Below are positions 25,152-34,810 of a stretch of 64,000 bases of DNA, one piece after another; the stretch's first letter is position 1; the number at the start of each line of letters is the position of its first letter. Under the pieces are notes generated by a model. That model saw only the letters and a program-made list of their open reading frames with translations. It did no database searches and was not told where the DNA came from. A program made the translations under genes and the position numbers. The DNA lies in NCBI RefSeq assembly GCF_003668575.1, contig NZ_RCVZ01000016.1, positions 24,001 through 88,000 of the forward strand, in the 5' to 3' direction. Source of the DNA: Falsibacillus albus (lineage in GTDB: Bacteria > Bacillota > Bacilli > Bacillales > DSM-25281).

Positions 25152-26279
25152 TTGCTGAAAAACATTGAATTTTTTCCTAAGCGCTTTGGGATTTTCCCAT
25201 ATATCTACCTGCTTTATCTGTTTTTGCCCGCATATAGCCTGGCAGGAGAAACCGGTCCTAAAAGATGGATCGGATTTCTTTTCCTGTTTATCTTTTTAAT
25301 CAGCTACAGGCAGCTCTATTCATGCCCGGCTAAAAAACAGTTCCATTACTGGCTGGCGCTCCAAATGGCAATCATTATCGTCATGAGCATCAGCTTTGGG
25401 CTTTATTTTTTATTTCTTGGCTTTTTCACCGCTCATTTCATCGGATGGTATCAAGATCCAAAGAAATTCAATCGAGCCTTAATAAGCTTCATCACCGTTG
25501 AATCCATTCCCATCTTGTATTTTTGGAAAGAGATTGATATTGGGAGTCTGATTAACTTCGCTCCTTTTCTGCTCATCATGATCATGTCCCCCTACGGCAT
25601 CAAATCGATGAATAAACGAATCGAGCTGGAAAAACAGCTAGCTCAAGCGAACGAACAAATTAAGGATTTGGTCAAACGGGAGGAAAGGCTGAGGATCGCC
25701 AGGGATCTTCATGATACGCTGGGCCACACGCTCTCCCTCATCACCTTGAAGAGCCAGCTCGTGGAGCGATTGACTACCCGCAGCCCAGAACGGGCCAAAA
25801 GTGAGGCAAAAGAAATCGAACAAATTTCAAGGTCCGCTTTACAGCAGGTTAGGGAACTCGTTTCCAACATGCGCGCTTTATCGATGGCGGATGAACTCAT
25901 TCGAGTGCAGGAGCTTTTGCAAGCAGGCAGCATCGACTGCCATTACGATGGAACGAAGGATTTCGACGAGGTTCCCCCGCTCACCCAAAATATATTCAGC
26001 ATGTGCCTAAGGGAAGCAGCCACGAACGTCATCAAGCATAGCAAGGCCAGCAACTGCTATATTTCATTTCGTCCTTCCCATCAGTTCCTCACTTTGGAAA
26101 TTGAAGATGATGGGATCGGCAACGGGAGTGAATTCATATTGGGAAATGGGCTGACAGGAATGCAGGAGCGGCTTGACTTAATAGACGGTACTGTGAAAGT
26201 CTGCGGGACTCAAGGGGCAAAATTGATTTTTGAAGTGCCGGTTATCCAGAAAAACACGAAGGAAGGTGCCTTGACATGA
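25152..26279 (+). CDS. Membrane sensor histidine kinase (HisKA_3, DesK-like)
   Basis: The 375-residue protein has about five N-terminal membrane helices (to residue about 150) with almost no external loops, like the thermosensor DesK. A coiled linker follows, then the HisKA_3 H-box RIARDLHDTLGH with phospho-acceptor His at about 187. The HATPase_c domain has N-box LREAATNVIKHS and G-box DDGIGNG. The sensing domain within the membrane suggests it detects membrane state or a membrane-active compound exported by the adjacent transporter. TTG 25152 has GAGGAG upstream. Confidence 0.9.
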   Translation: MLKNIEFFPKRFGIFPYIYLLYLFLPAYSLAGETGPKRWIGFLFLFIFLISYRQLYSCPAKKQFHYWLALQMAIIIVMSISFGLYFLFLGFFTAHFIGWYQDPKKFNRALISFITVESIPILYFWKEIDIGSLINFAPFLLIMIMSPYGIKSMNKRIELEKQLAQANEQIKDLVKREERLRIARDLHDTLGHTLSLITLKSQLVERLTTRSPERAKSEAKEIEQISRSALQQVRELVSNMRALSMADELIRVQELLQAGSIDCHYDGTKDFDEVPPLTQNIFSMCLREAATNVIKHSKASNCYISFRPSHQFLTLEIEDDGIGNGSEFILGNGLTGMQERLDLIDGTVKVCGTQGAKLIFEVPVIQKNTKEGALT

Positions 26280-26878
26280 TCACAGTATTTATTGCTGAAG
26301 ACCAGCGAATGCTTCTTGGTGCATTGGGCGCCTTGCTTGATCTTGAAGAAGATATTGAAGTTGTCGGCCAGGCCATGAATGGAGAAGAAGCCCTATCTAC
26401 AATATTGAGCATGAAGCCTGATATTTGTTTGATGGACATCGAAATGCCTGTAAAAAGCGGACTTGAAATTGCTGAGGCATTAAAGAATGCCGGTTCTCTT
26501 TCAAAAATCATCATTTTGACAACCTTTGCCCGTCCAGGCTATTTTGAACGTGCTGTCAAAATCGGTGTCCATGGCTATTTACTGAAGGATGGCTCCATCG
26601 ACGAGCTGGCGGACGCCATACGCGATGTCATGAAAGGAAAGAGAGCCTTCAGTCCTGAGCTGATGATGGAAACCATCCGGGATGCCAACCCATTGTCGGC
26701 AAGGGAAAGCGAAATTTTGAAACTCGCCGCTGAAGGAAAAACCGCCAAAGAAATTGCGGGCATTTTATATTTATCCTCAGGCACCGTGCGCAACTATTTA
26801 TCCGAAGTCATCCAAAAACTCGAAGCAAACAACCGGATCGAAGCCATCTCCATAGCAGAACAAAAAGGATGGATATAG
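26276..26878 (+). CDS. Response regulator, NarL/DesR-like
   Basis: The 200-residue protein has a receiver domain with Asp54 in LMDIEMP, conserved ILTTFARPGYFERA and YLLKD, and a C-terminal LuxR/NarL helix-turn-helix (LSARESEILKLAAEGKTAKEIA...SGTVRNYLSE). Similarity to DesR is close over the whole length. It overlaps the kinase gene by four bases (ATGA). It likely activates the operon's own ABC exporter; no desaturase gene is nearby, which argues against a plain DesR role. Confidence 0.9.
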   Translation: MITVFIAEDQRMLLGALGALLDLEEDIEVVGQAMNGEEALSTILSMKPDICLMDIEMPVKSGLEIAEALKNAGSLSKIIILTTFARPGYFERAVKIGVHGYLLKDGSIDELADAIRDVMKGKRAFSPELMMETIRDANPLSARESEILKLAAEGKTAKEIAGILYLSSGTVRNYLSEVIQKLEANNRIEAISIAEQKGWI

Positions 26879-26906
26879 AAAAGCGAAGCCGGCTTGTCCA
26901 GAGGCG
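26879..26906 (-). repeat. Right 28-bp inverted repeat flanking the ABC/two-component operon
   Basis: It is the inverted partner of 23381-23408 with 27 of 28 bases matching. It starts directly after the response regulator stop codon. Confidence 0.8.
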
Positions 26907-26911
26907 TATGA

Positions 26912-26955
26912 AACTCGAACTCATCACCGCTTGTGCCGATGATGAGTTTTTTTGT
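26912..26955 (+). terminator. Rho-independent terminator of the ABC/two-component operon
   Basis: AACTCATCA and TGATGAGTT pair around CCGCTTGTGCCGA, followed by TTTTT. Confidence 0.85.
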
Positions 26956-26977
26956 ATGTGTGTTGCGAAATTTGATG

Positions 26978-27063
26978 AATCTCGAATCGAAGATAAATTG
27001 GAATTTTCGTAGATATATCCTGGATTTCGCAGATATATCCTTCAATTTCGGAGATAAACAATC
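26978..27063 (+). repeat. 21-bp tandem repeat with TTTCGNAGATA core
   Basis: Units at 27001, 27022 and 27043 carry TTTTCGTAGATATATCC, TTTCGCAGATATATCC and TTTCGGAGATAAAC; a weaker one starts near 26978. The same motif is found at 60478-60575. The remaining 27064-27186 shows nothing convincing. Confidence 0.7.
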
Positions 27064-27186
27064 TCGAAAACCATATGCAATCTTAAAACGATGCCTACTT
27101 TCTCTCCCGCACAACAAAATCACAACAAAATCATCAGAAAAAGACAAATTGAATGACTTTCTGCTCTATTTCCAATAAATAAGATC

Positions 27187-27227
27187 AAAAAAGCTGACTC
27201 GCCGTAAGATCTGGCTTGTCAGCTTTT
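27187..27227 (-). terminator. Terminator of the pot operon
   Basis: GAAAAGCTGAC and GTCAGCTTTT pair. The minus strand ends in TTTTTTG, after the potD stop. Confidence 0.8.
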
Positions 27228-27229
27228 CA

Positions 27230-28303
27230 TTATTTGCTGTGCATTTTAAATTCAAGGAAGAGCTCGTTGTAATGGGCAAGCATCTTCTTTCCTAGGTTTT
27301 CGTATACCTCTAGCTTATTTGTTGTTTTGTCTGTCGGATAAAATCGTTTATCACCCGATATATCTTTCGGTAGATAAGCCAATGCTTTCTTATTCGGCGT
27401 AGAGTAGCCGACGTACTCGGCATTTTGGGCGGCATGCTTTGGATCGAGCATGAAGTTGATGAACTTATGGGCGCCTTCTACGTTTTTCGCCGTCTTCGGT
27501 ATGACCATGTTGTCGAACCAAAGGTTTGTTCCTTCTTTAGGCAGCACGTAGTCGAGCTTATCATTTTCATCCATGATCTCCGCAGCATCCCCGGACCAAA
27601 CGACGCCGACCGCTGCTTCTTCATTTGCAAGAAGCATTTTGATCTCATCTCCAACGATGGCTTTAACGTTGGGCATCAAAGTATCGAGCTTACGTTTGGC
27701 CTGCTGCAGGTGCTGCTCATTCGTATCGTTCAAGGAGTAGCCGAGGCTGTTCAGCCCCATTCCCATCACCTCGCGTGCTCCGTCGACAAGCAGGATTTGA
27801 TTCTTCAGATTTTTATCCCATAGATCATTCCAGCTTGTGATTTTTTTGCCGCCGAGCATCTCCGAGTTATACACGATCCCGACGGTCCCCCAGAAATAAG
27901 GGACGGAATACTTATTCTTCGGATCGAAGGACAGGTTCATAAATTTCGGGTTGATGTATTTTAAATTCGGCAGTTTGGAATGATCGATCGGGATCAGCAG
28001 GTTTTCCTCTTTCATCTTCTCGATGGCATATTCAGAAGGGACTGCAAGGTCATAGGTCGTCCCGCCTTGCTCGATCTTCGTCATCATCGCTTCGTTGGAA
28101 TCAAATGTTTGATAGATGACCTTCATACCCGTTTCCTTCTCAAACTCCTTGATCAGCTCCGGATCGATGTAATCTCCCCAGTTATAGATCGTCAACGTAT
28201 TCCCGCCGCCGTATCCTTGGGAAGAATTCAAACGATTCACGACAAACATCAGGATGAATGCAGTGACAAATATTATGATGAATGTACGCAATAGCTTCTT
28301 CAT
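27230..28303 (-). CDS. potD: Spermidine/putrescine-binding protein
   Basis: The 357-residue extracellular solute-binding protein recognises polyamines. It has an N-terminal membrane helix (FIIIFVTAFILMFVV) and a two-lobed binding domain beginning LTIYNWGDYIDPELI, the PotD/PotF signature. There is no lipobox Cys after the helix, so it appears to be anchored by an uncleaved helix rather than lipidated. It is last in potA-potB-potC-potD and overlaps potC by four bases. Confidence 0.9.
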   Translation of the reverse strand: MKKLLRTFIIIFVTAFILMFVVNRLNSSQGYGGGNTLTIYNWGDYIDPELIKEFEKETGMKVIYQTFDSNEAMMTKIEQGGTTYDLAVPSEYAIEKMKEENLLIPIDHSKLPNLKYINPKFMNLSFDPKNKYSVPYFWGTVGIVYNSEMLGGKKITSWNDLWDKNLKNQILLVDGAREVMGMGLNSLGYSLNDTNEQHLQQAKRKLDTLMPNVKAIVGDEIKMLLANEEAAVGVVWSGDAAEIMDENDKLDYVLPKEGTNLWFDNMVIPKTAKNVEGAHKFINFMLDPKHAAQNAEYVGYSTPNKKALAYLPKDISGDKRFYPTDKTTNKLEVYENLGKKMLAHYNELFLEFKMHSK

Positions 28304-29103
28304 TTTCTTACCCCCATTCCTGCGGCTTTATTATTCCGCTGTGCGATGAAATAATAGCCGACGACCAAAACCATGGTGAATAAGAAAATCAGCGTAGACA
28401 GCGCATTGATGGTCAATGAAATTCCTTGTCTGGCCATCGAATAGATTTCGACGGATAAAGTCGAAAAGCCGTTGCCCGTAACGAAAAACGTGACAGCGAA
28501 GTCATCGAGGGAATAGGTAAGCGCCATGAAAAACCCTGCAAAAATACCGGGTGTAATGAATGGCAGGACGACCTTGGACAAGACATCCCATCTGCTTGCC
28601 CCCAAATCCTTTGCAGCGTCCACCAATGTAGGGCTCATTTCCTGAAGCTTAGGGAGGACCATAATGACAACGATCGGCACACTGAACGCAATATGTGAGA
28701 TCAACACAGATATAAAGCCAAGCTTGATGCCGATCATGGTGAACATGATCAAGAATGATGCCCCGATGATGACGTCAGGACTCACAATCAAAACGTTATT
28801 TAACGACAACAAAGTATTTCTTGTACGGTTCCTTCTTACATTTGAAATGGCAATTGCACCAATCACTCCAAGAACCGTTGATATCCCCGCTGCTAAAAGC
28901 GCGACGATCAGCGTATTCAAAACGATGATGAACAAGCGGGTATCGTGGAAAACCTCCTTGTACCATTCCCAAGTGAATCTCTCAAAGTCATGCATGGTTC
29001 CTCCGCTATTGAAGGAGTAGTAAGTTAAATAAAAGATAGGGGCATACAATATGATAAATACAATGATTAAATAAAGATTGCTGAGTTTTCCGTTCTTCCG
29101 CAT
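28300..29103 (-). CDS. potC: Spermidine/putrescine ABC permease
   Basis: The 267-residue protein has six membrane segments and the permease EAA loop (LVDAAKDLGASRWDVLSKVVLP). It pairs with PotB to form the channel. The gene lies one base after the potB stop codon. Confidence 0.9.
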   Translation of the reverse strand: MRKNGKLSNLYLIIVFIILYAPIFYLTYYSFNSGGTMHDFERFTWEWYKEVFHDTRLFIIVLNTLIVALLAAGISTVLGVIGAIAISNVRRNRTRNTLLSLNNVLIVSPDVIIGASFLIMFTMIGIKLGFISVLISHIAFSVPIVVIMVLPKLQEMSPTLVDAAKDLGASRWDVLSKVVLPFITPGIFAGFFMALTYSLDDFAVTFFVTGNGFSTLSVEIYSMARQGISLTINALSTLIFLFTMVLVVGYYFIAQRNNKAAGMGVRK

Positions 29104-29104
29104 C

Positions 29105-29902
29105 TTATACCCCTCTCTTTCTTTTTCCGGTCAACAACATCATAAGGACCATGATAATAACCAGGAATACCGCAATCGTTGAACCCATTCCCCAGTCCAT
29201 CGTAACGAGGAAGTGCTGTTCAATCGCTGTACCGAGCGTGATCACTCGATTTCCCGCGATCAAACGGGTGATCATGAACAGGGACAATGCTGGGATGAAA
29301 ACAGCCTGGCAGCCCGATTTTACACCATCCAATGTCAATGGGAAGATGACTCTTTTAAAGGTGGTCCATGAGTTGGCACCCAGATCCCTCGAAGCAGATA
29401 TCAATGATGGATTCAGCTCCTCGAGCGCATTAAAAATCGGCAAAATCATGAATGGGATGAAGATGTAAACCGAAACAAAGATAAAGCTGAAATCGGTAAA
29501 TAAAATTTGCTTCGAACCTATGCCCAGCACTTCAAGGAGCGCATTTGCAGTGCCATACGTGCCAAAGATTCCAATGAACGCATACGCCTTTAACAACAGA
29601 TTGATCCATGATGGAAGGATGATCAATAAGAGCCAGAGCTGTTTATGCTTCGTTTTCGTCAATATATAGGCAGCTGGGTAAGAAATGAGCAGCGTAAATG
29701 CCGTTATCAAAAATGCATACCAAAAAGAACTGAGCGTCATTTTCAAATAAACCGGAGTGAAGAACTTTTCGTAATTTGCGATTGTCAAATGTCCTTCTAT
29801 ATCAAAAAAAGAGTAGTAAACAATCAATAGAATCGGGGCCACAACAAATAAAACAATCCAGAAGACGTAGGGAATCAGGTAAATATTTTTTGTTTTACTC
29901 AT
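29105..29902 (-). CDS. potB: Spermidine/putrescine ABC permease
   Basis: The 265-residue protein has six membrane segments and the EAA loop [25 protein letters not shown] 29902 has GAGGGG seven bases upstream and overlaps the potA stop by eight bases; the longer open frame back to 29959 lies inside potA and is not used. Confidence 0.9.
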   Translation of the reverse strand: MSKTKNIYLIPYVFWIVLFVVAPILLIVYYSFFDIEGHLTIANYEKFFTPVYLKMTLSSFWYAFLITAFTLLISYPAAYILTKTKHKQLWLLLIILPSWINLLLKAYAFIGIFGTYGTANALLEVLGIGSKQILFTDFSFIFVSVYIFIPFMILPIFNALEELNPSLISASRDLGANSWTTFKRVIFPLTLDGVKSGCQAVFIPALSLFMITRLIAGNRVITLGTAIEQHFLVTMDWGMGSTIAVFLVIIMVLMMLLTGKRKRGV

Positions 29903-31001
29903 GTTTCGTCCCCTCTTGGTAGGACTCAAGACGTTTATCAAAGTCTTCTTCAGTTTCATCGAACCTCATGACATGGATTGCCTCGGGATCAAAATCAAGG
30001 CCGATTCGATCACCGACGATTGCCTTTTTCGTCGAATGAACGAGCCACTCATTCCCCGCATCATCATAGCCGCATATTTCATAATGAACACCCCTGAACA
30101 GCTGTGAATCTACTTTTACTACTAGCTTCCCTTGCTGTGGGGAAGTGATTTCAAGATCCTCCGGCCGGATGACAACTTCCACAGATTCGTTTTTTTGCAG
30201 ACCTTGGTCGACACATTCAAATTGCTGTCCACCAAACTCCACCAAAAAATCTTGTATCATTTTTGCTTCCACAATATTGGATTCTCCGATAAAGTCGGCG
30301 ACAAAACGGTTGATCGGCTCATCGTATATATCCGTCGGCGTCCCGCTCTGCTGGATGCTTCCTTCGTTCAGCACAAAAATTTCATCGGACATCGCCAGTG
30401 CTTCCTCTTGATCATGTGTGACAAAGATGAAAGTAATGCCAAGGCGTCTTTGCAGCTCGCGAAGCTCATATTGCATTTCAGTCCTTAGCTTCAAATCCAG
30501 AGCGGAAAGGGGCTCATCCAGCAAAATGACTTCAGGCTCATTCACAATGGCCCGTGCTATCGCAACACGCTGACGCTGCCCGCCGGACATTTCATTGATT
30601 TCCCGGTCCTCATATCCATCAAGATTGACAAAACGCAATGCCTCTTTTACTTTTTGATCAATTTCCGCTTTCTTCATTTTCTTGATCCTTAAGCCAAACG
30701 CCACATTTTCAAAAACATTCAAGTGCGGGAATAATGCATAATCCTGGAACACGGTATTGACTTGGCGTTTATTAGCAGGGACATGATTGACCCGTTTCCC
30801 GTTAAAGAACACGTCTCCCGCCGTGGGCTCCATGAATCCGGCGATCAAGCGGAGAATGGTCGTTTTCCCGCATCCTGACGGCCCAAGCAATGTATAAAAC
30901 TTCCCTCTTTCAATTTCGAAGCTTACCCCATTCAGCACTGGAGGATTTGCATCGAATTGCTTTGTTACATTTTCAAAACGAATGATTGTTTGATTTTCCA
31001 C
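29895..31001 (-). CDS. potA: Spermidine/putrescine ABC transporter ATP-binding protein
   Basis: The 368-residue ATPase has Walker [10 protein letters not shown], signature MSGGQRQR, Walker [13 protein letters not shown] and a C-terminal TOBE regulatory domain (about residues 280-350). It is the first transporter gene, 34 bases after the XRE-cupin regulator gene. The start is GTG with a GGAG-rich region upstream. It energises polyamine uptake. Confidence 0.92.
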   Translation of the reverse strand: MENQTIIRFENVTKQFDANPPVLNGVSFEIERGKFYTLLGPSGCGKTTILRLIAGFMEPTAGDVFFNGKRVNHVPANKRQVNTVFQDYALFPHLNVFENVAFGLRIKKMKKAEIDQKVKEALRFVNLDGYEDREINEMSGGQRQRVAIARAIVNEPEVILLDEPLSALDLKLRTEMQYELRELQRRLGITFIFVTHDQEEALAMSDEIFVLNEGSIQQSGTPTDIYDEPINRFVADFIGESNIVEAKMIQDFLVEFGGQQFECVDQGLQKNESVEVVIRPEDLEITSPQQGKLVVKVDSQLFRGVHYEICGYDDAGNEWLVHSTKKAIVGDRIGLDFDPEAIHVMRFDETEEDFDKRLESYQEGTKHE

Positions 31002-31035
31002 TACCCTTCCACTCCTTTTTCATTTATGGCACTGT

Positions 31036-31578
31036 TTATAAATAAGATTCTGTCGCCACTAACAGAATCTGTGTCATTCCTTCATGAGCGTTTACGATTT
31101 GATGGTCATCCGAAGCTAAATAATAGATGGATTCCCCCGCTTTGGCTTCATAGGTATGGTGTCCAATCCGGACAAGTGCTTTTCCGCTCAAAACATAGGC
31201 AAAGGTTTCAGAAAGCGAAGGCGGGAATTGCTTGAATTCACCTTTTTCTTTCAGGGTCAACCTTATGGGCTCCATTTCCTTCTCATTCGACTCCGGTACG
31301 AGCCATTCAATTTTGTATCCGCATTCCTCATCCACGTACTCCGTTGCATCCTCTTCCTTGTAAACTACCTTTTGCAGCGTCAATTCTTCATCAAAGAAGT
31401 CTTTCGGCTTGCAGCCAAGCACTTCAATTATGTGAAAAAACGTATCGATGGACGGGGAGCTCAAATCCCTCTCCAGCTGGGATATGTAGCCCTTGCTCAA
31501 GTCGGTCCGCTCCCCCAGCTCCTCTTGGGTCAAGCCTTTCTTCAATCTTAAATTCTTAATTTTTTTCCCTATTTCCAT
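31036..31578 (-). CDS. XRE-cupin transcriptional regulator of the pot operon
   Basis: The 180-residue protein joins an N-terminal XRE helix-turn-helix (KGLTQEELGERTDLSKGYIS, residues about 14-35) to a C-terminal cupin domain (about 110-178, with GKALVRIG and HQIVNAHEG). This is the PuuR-like layout of polyamine-responsive repressors. It is the first gene of the pot operon, so it probably represses its own transcription when polyamine is present. Ligand inference rests on gene context. Confidence 0.85.
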   Translation of the reverse strand: MEIGKKIKNLRLKKGLTQEELGERTDLSKGYISQLERDLSSPSIDTFFHIIEVLGCKPKDFFDEELTLQKVVYKEEDATEYVDEECGYKIEWLVPESNEKEMEPIRLTLKEKGEFKQFPPSLSETFAYVLSGKALVRIGHHTYEAKAGESIYYLASDDHQIVNAHEGMTQILLVATESYL

Positions 31579-31849
31579 TTAATAGCCTCACCTACTGTTT
31601 AAAATAAGTAAACTCAAAGTGAAGAAAGTTTATTATTATCAAACTTTATGTTTAATTTAAGAACCAGTTTATTATACTTAATTTTATATCATGTGCAAAT
31701 ACTTTTTTTATTATCTTAACGCTCAAAATTAACCATTGACAAAAATATTTTTATGTGTTATAATTAAATATTTTTCTATTGAGATTACCATACTTATCTA
31801 TTATGCTTATTATCATTAAGATAACAATGCAAATAGGAGGTCATTCCCA
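31579..31849. promoter_or_regulatory. Divergent promoter region between the pot operon and the MBL gene
   Basis: A very AT-rich 270 bases with repeated AGTTTATTAT (31627 and 31668 areas) and AAACTTTATGTTTAAT nearby. These could be operator half-sites for the XRE-cupin regulator. The transcript toward the MBL gene probably starts near ATGTGTTATAATTAAAT (about 31752-31768, TTATAAT). The assignments are tentative. Confidence 0.35.
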
Positions 31850-32611
31850 ATGAAAATTGCTGATGGTATTGAAATGCTCGAAATATCCGCCAACATGATG
31901 GGGAAGACAGAAACGATCCACCCTGTGCTTATTTGGAACGAAAACGAAGCACTCCTGGTGGATACGGGATTCCCCGGGCAGCTTCCTCTCTTCAAAAACG
32001 CATTCCTAAAAGCGGAAGTTCCATTTGAAAAATTAAAGAAAATCATCATTACCCACCAGGATATCGATCATATTGGAAGTTTACCCGCCATCTTAAGAGC
32101 CTCCCCCGAAAAAATCGATGTATATTCGAGTAAAGGAGAAAAACCATTCATACAAGGTGATAAAAGAATCTTAAAAATCACTCCGGATGCAATCGCCCAG
32201 GTGAAAGCAAGTCTTCCAAGCAGCATCCCTGAAGAATGGAAAAAAGCATTCATCGCAACCTTGGAAAACCCTCCGAAAGCCCAAGTCGATCATACTTTAA
32301 GCGGCGGCGAACAAGTTCCATCATTTGGTGAGGTTCGAGTAATAGATACTCCCGGACATACACCTGCCCATATTAGTTTGTATCACCAACCGAGCAAAAC
32401 CGTGATTGCCGGGGATGCCATGATGGTGAAAAACGGCGACCTTCAGCCTCCAGACCCTCACGTAACACTGGATTTAAAAGCCGCAAACAATTCAATCAAA
32501 CGTTTGATTAAATTTCCTGAAGAGATTGAAAGAGTGATTTGTTACCATGGCGGACTGTTTGAAGGAAATGTGAAAGCAAGAATGCAGGAAATCGTCGATG
32601 CATTTAAATAA
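31850..32611 (+). CDS. MBL-fold metallo-hydrolase
   Basis: The 253-residue protein has the metallo-beta-lactamase motifs THQDIDHIG (metal 1 and 2 ligands, residues about 66-74), TPGHTPAHIS (about 166-175), AGDAM (bridging Asp) and a final His in CYHGG. The fold is shared by glyoxalase II, lactonases and RNases, so the substrate cannot be named. The ATG follows AGGAGGT. Confidence 0.85.
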   Translation: MKIADGIEMLEISANMMGKTETIHPVLIWNENEALLVDTGFPGQLPLFKNAFLKAEVPFEKLKKIIITHQDIDHIGSLPAILRASPEKIDVYSSKGEKPFIQGDKRILKITPDAIAQVKASLPSSIPEEWKKAFIATLENPPKAQVDHTLSGGEQVPSFGEVRVIDTPGHTPAHISLYHQPSKTVIAGDAMMVKNGDLQPPDPHVTLDLKAANNSIKRLIKFPEEIERVICYHGGLFEGNVKARMQEIVDAFK

Positions 32612-32652
32612 TATCTAAAGGCTGCTTCTTAGTGGGCAGTTTGATTACGGCA

Positions 32653-32685
32653 AAAAAGCTGCCTCCATAGGAGACAGCTTTCTTA
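32653..32685 (-). terminator. Shared terminator between convergent genes
   Basis: AAAGCTGTCTCC pairs with GGAGGCAGCTTTTTT around a short TAT loop. The better T-run is on the minus strand (ferritin-like gene). Confidence 0.65.
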
Positions 32686-32699
32686 TCACGACCTATATA

Positions 32700-33134
32700 T
32701 TAGCTGAAGCGGGCGTCGCTTAAGATGCGTCCGATTTCTTCCATATGACCCGTTTCATCGGCAATCATATCATCAAGCTTTACAACCAGTTCAGTTAAAC
32801 CTAACTCTTCTGCTTGCTTTTTACGTTTTTCATAGCGTTCTATCGTATCTTTTTCTGCACGGTGCGCTTCTTCAAGCATCTCTTTAACATCAGTCAATTG
32901 CTTCACTTCAGCGGGCTTCGTTGTCGGCTCGCCGCCAAGCGTTGAGATCTTTTCCGCTAAGTATAATGCATGCCCTTGTTCGTCGCTGATTTCGCTCTCG
33001 AAGAAAGGCTTTAAAGTTTGGCGGTATAGTCCTGATACGACTGCCGCATTATAAGTATACATAATGGATGCTGCATATTCGTTTGCTAAGTCCTCATTTA
33101 AACCATCGATTAATTCTTGTTTTTTCTGATCCAT
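32700..33134 (-). CDS. Ferritin-like (bacterioferritin-type) diiron protein
   Basis: The 144-residue all-helical protein has the diiron pattern: ANEYAASIMYTYN with a Glu in helix 1, ISDEQGHALYLAE (E..H) in helix 2, HRAEKDTIERYE in helix 3 and DETGHMEEI (E..H) in helix 4. The spacing fits a four-helix ferritin fold. Likely roles are iron storage or peroxide protection. The start ATG 33134 has GGAAG upstream. Single gene. Confidence 0.8.
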   Translation of the reverse strand: MDQKKQELIDGLNEDLANEYAASIMYTYNAAVVSGLYRQTLKPFFESEISDEQGHALYLAEKISTLGGEPTTKPAEVKQLTDVKEMLEEAHRAEKDTIERYEKRKKQAEELGLTELVVKLDDMIADETGHMEEIGRILSDARFS

Positions 33135-33229
33135 GAATAATACTTCCTTTCTATCTTGTGATTCATATAAGTACTTTACCCGTTCTACAGGAAATTAATC
33201 ATGGATCACAACATTCTTACAGGACTATT

Positions 33230-33694
33230 CTACACGTCGGAAAGAACCATCCTTCTTAGCGAACCAATTACATTTAGATGAAGCGCTTCATGGGAAGTGA
33301 GAAATAGAAACATCTCCCCCAAGGTAGTCATATGTAAAAACGGCTCTGAAAGAGGCTGGTCTAATTTTCCGGCCGCAGCTTCAATCAATTCTTCGGTCTG
33401 CGCTTCAAGCTGTTCAAGCAGCACAGGATATTCTGGCGGTTTTTCCTCCCACTTTGACGGAAAGCTGCCCCTCGGGAACATCAAGTGATATTGTAATGGA
33501 AGTCTCCGTTCTTCTCCGATAATTTGGTAGATTGCATTGTCCCATCCTACAAGGATGTGGCCGATATTCCATAAAATATTGTTCCGGTGGTGATTGGGAA
33601 TTTTCAGTACCGCCTCCTCGGGCAAACCCTTCGCCGCTTCAATCGTCCATCGTCTCCACATACGGAATTGATCAAAAATTTGTTGTTCGTTCAT
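33230..33694 (-). CDS. DinB family protein
   Basis: The 154-residue four-helix protein has the DinB/YfiT metal-binding His pattern: NIGHILVGWD (about residue 46) and SHEALHLNVI (about 134-138). Members include bacillithiol transferases and other thiol-linked enzymes; function here is not fixed. Three DinB-type genes occur in this window (also 50157 and 54658). Confidence 0.75.
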   Translation of the reverse strand: MNEQQIFDQFRMWRRWTIEAAKGLPEEAVLKIPNHHRNNILWNIGHILVGWDNAIYQIIGEERRLPLQYHLMFPRGSFPSKWEEKPPEYPVLLEQLEAQTEELIEAAAGKLDQPLSEPFLHMTTLGEMFLFLTSHEALHLNVIGSLRRMVLSDV

Positions 33695-33735
33695 GGTTTA
33701 TCTCCCTTCCCCCATAATAGATTGATTTCTGAATA

Positions 33736-34707
33736 TCAAACCTTCAACAAAACTTTCCCGACGCTTTGCCTGCTTTCCACCCATTTGTGAGCCTCTGCAG
33801 CTTTTTCCAAAGGAAAGGTTTGGCCGATTTTGATTTGCAGGTCTCCAGAAGCCAAAAGCTGTAGGACCTTTTCAGCTGTATCTCTAAGAAGTTCCGGACG
33901 CTTGGATCTTGTTGTCCCCAAACTGAAACCAAGGACCGAACGGCAACTTGCGTGAAAATCATTTGTCTGGAAATTGCCTATCTGTCCGCTTGAATTACCA
34001 AAATGAATCAACCTTCCATAAGGAGCAAGGCACTCGAGGCTAAGTTCGCTCACTTCCCCTGAGATGGAATCAAGGATAATGTCCACTCCTTCTCCATCGG
34101 TCAAATCGTTTACTTTTTCAGCAAAACCTTCATATGTGAACACATGGTCGGCACCAGCCTCGAGGGCAAAGGCAATCTTGGAATCGCTGCCCACCGTTCC
34201 GATTACCTTTTCTGCGCCAAGCAGCTTTGCCAGCTGAACGGCTGTGGTCCCCACTCCTCCTGCTGCAGCATGGATCAGAACAGTCTCTCCCTTTTTCATG
34301 CGCCCGATATCCACGATCAGTTTATAGGATAAAAATGATACGATCGGACTTGCCGCCGCCGTTCCAAAATCGATCTCTTCGGGAATTTTATATGTCAGCA
34401 CTTCATCCGCGACCGCATATTCTGCATATGAGCCGCTTTTCGGAAAGGCTATGACTCTATCACCTTCAGAAAACGCTTTGACATCCGCCCCCACTTCCTC
34501 GACCACACCAGCCGCATCAATCCCCGGAATAAAAGGAAAGCTCCCTTTCATCCCCTTCTTTCCATATCTCGCTTTAATATCTGCATAATTAACACTTGCT
34601 GCTTCAACTTTTATTAAAATTTCTTTTCCCGATATCGACGGTTTATCGATATCTCCATAAACCATCCGATCTGGGCCTCCAAACTCGTTTACAAGCACCG
34701 CTTTCAT
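33736..34707 (-). CDS. Quinone oxidoreductase-like (MDR) NADPH-dependent protein
   Basis: The 323-residue medium-chain dehydrogenase/reductase has the N-terminal GroES-like domain (FIPGIDAAGVVEEVG) and a nucleotide-binding domain with AAAGGVGTTAVQLAK (residues about 148-162). The structural zinc Cys residues of alcohol dehydrogenases are missing, as in zeta-crystallin-type quinone reductases. Probable role: NADPH-linked reduction of quinones or alkenals. Single gene. Confidence 0.85.
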   Translation of the reverse strand: MKAVLVNEFGGPDRMVYGDIDKPSISGKEILIKVEAASVNYADIKARYGKKGMKGSFPFIPGIDAAGVVEEVGADVKAFSEGDRVIAFPKSGSYAEYAVADEVLTYKIPEEIDFGTAAASPIVSFLSYKLIVDIGRMKKGETVLIHAAAGGVGTTAVQLAKLLGAEKVIGTVGSDSKIAFALEAGADHVFTYEGFAEKVNDLTDGEGVDIILDSISGEVSELSLECLAPYGRLIHFGNSSGQIGNFQTNDFHASCRSVLGFSLGTTRSKRPELLRDTAEKVLQLLASGDLQIKIGQTFPLEKAAEAHKWVESRQSVGKVLLKV

Positions 34708-34810
34708 CCCATCATCCCCTTTGAATAAAATTGTAATATATTTTCTTCAAAAGAAAAATAAGGATAAAATTATAGTCGGTCATAAGCTTATACTATCATT
34801 TTTTTTTTGC

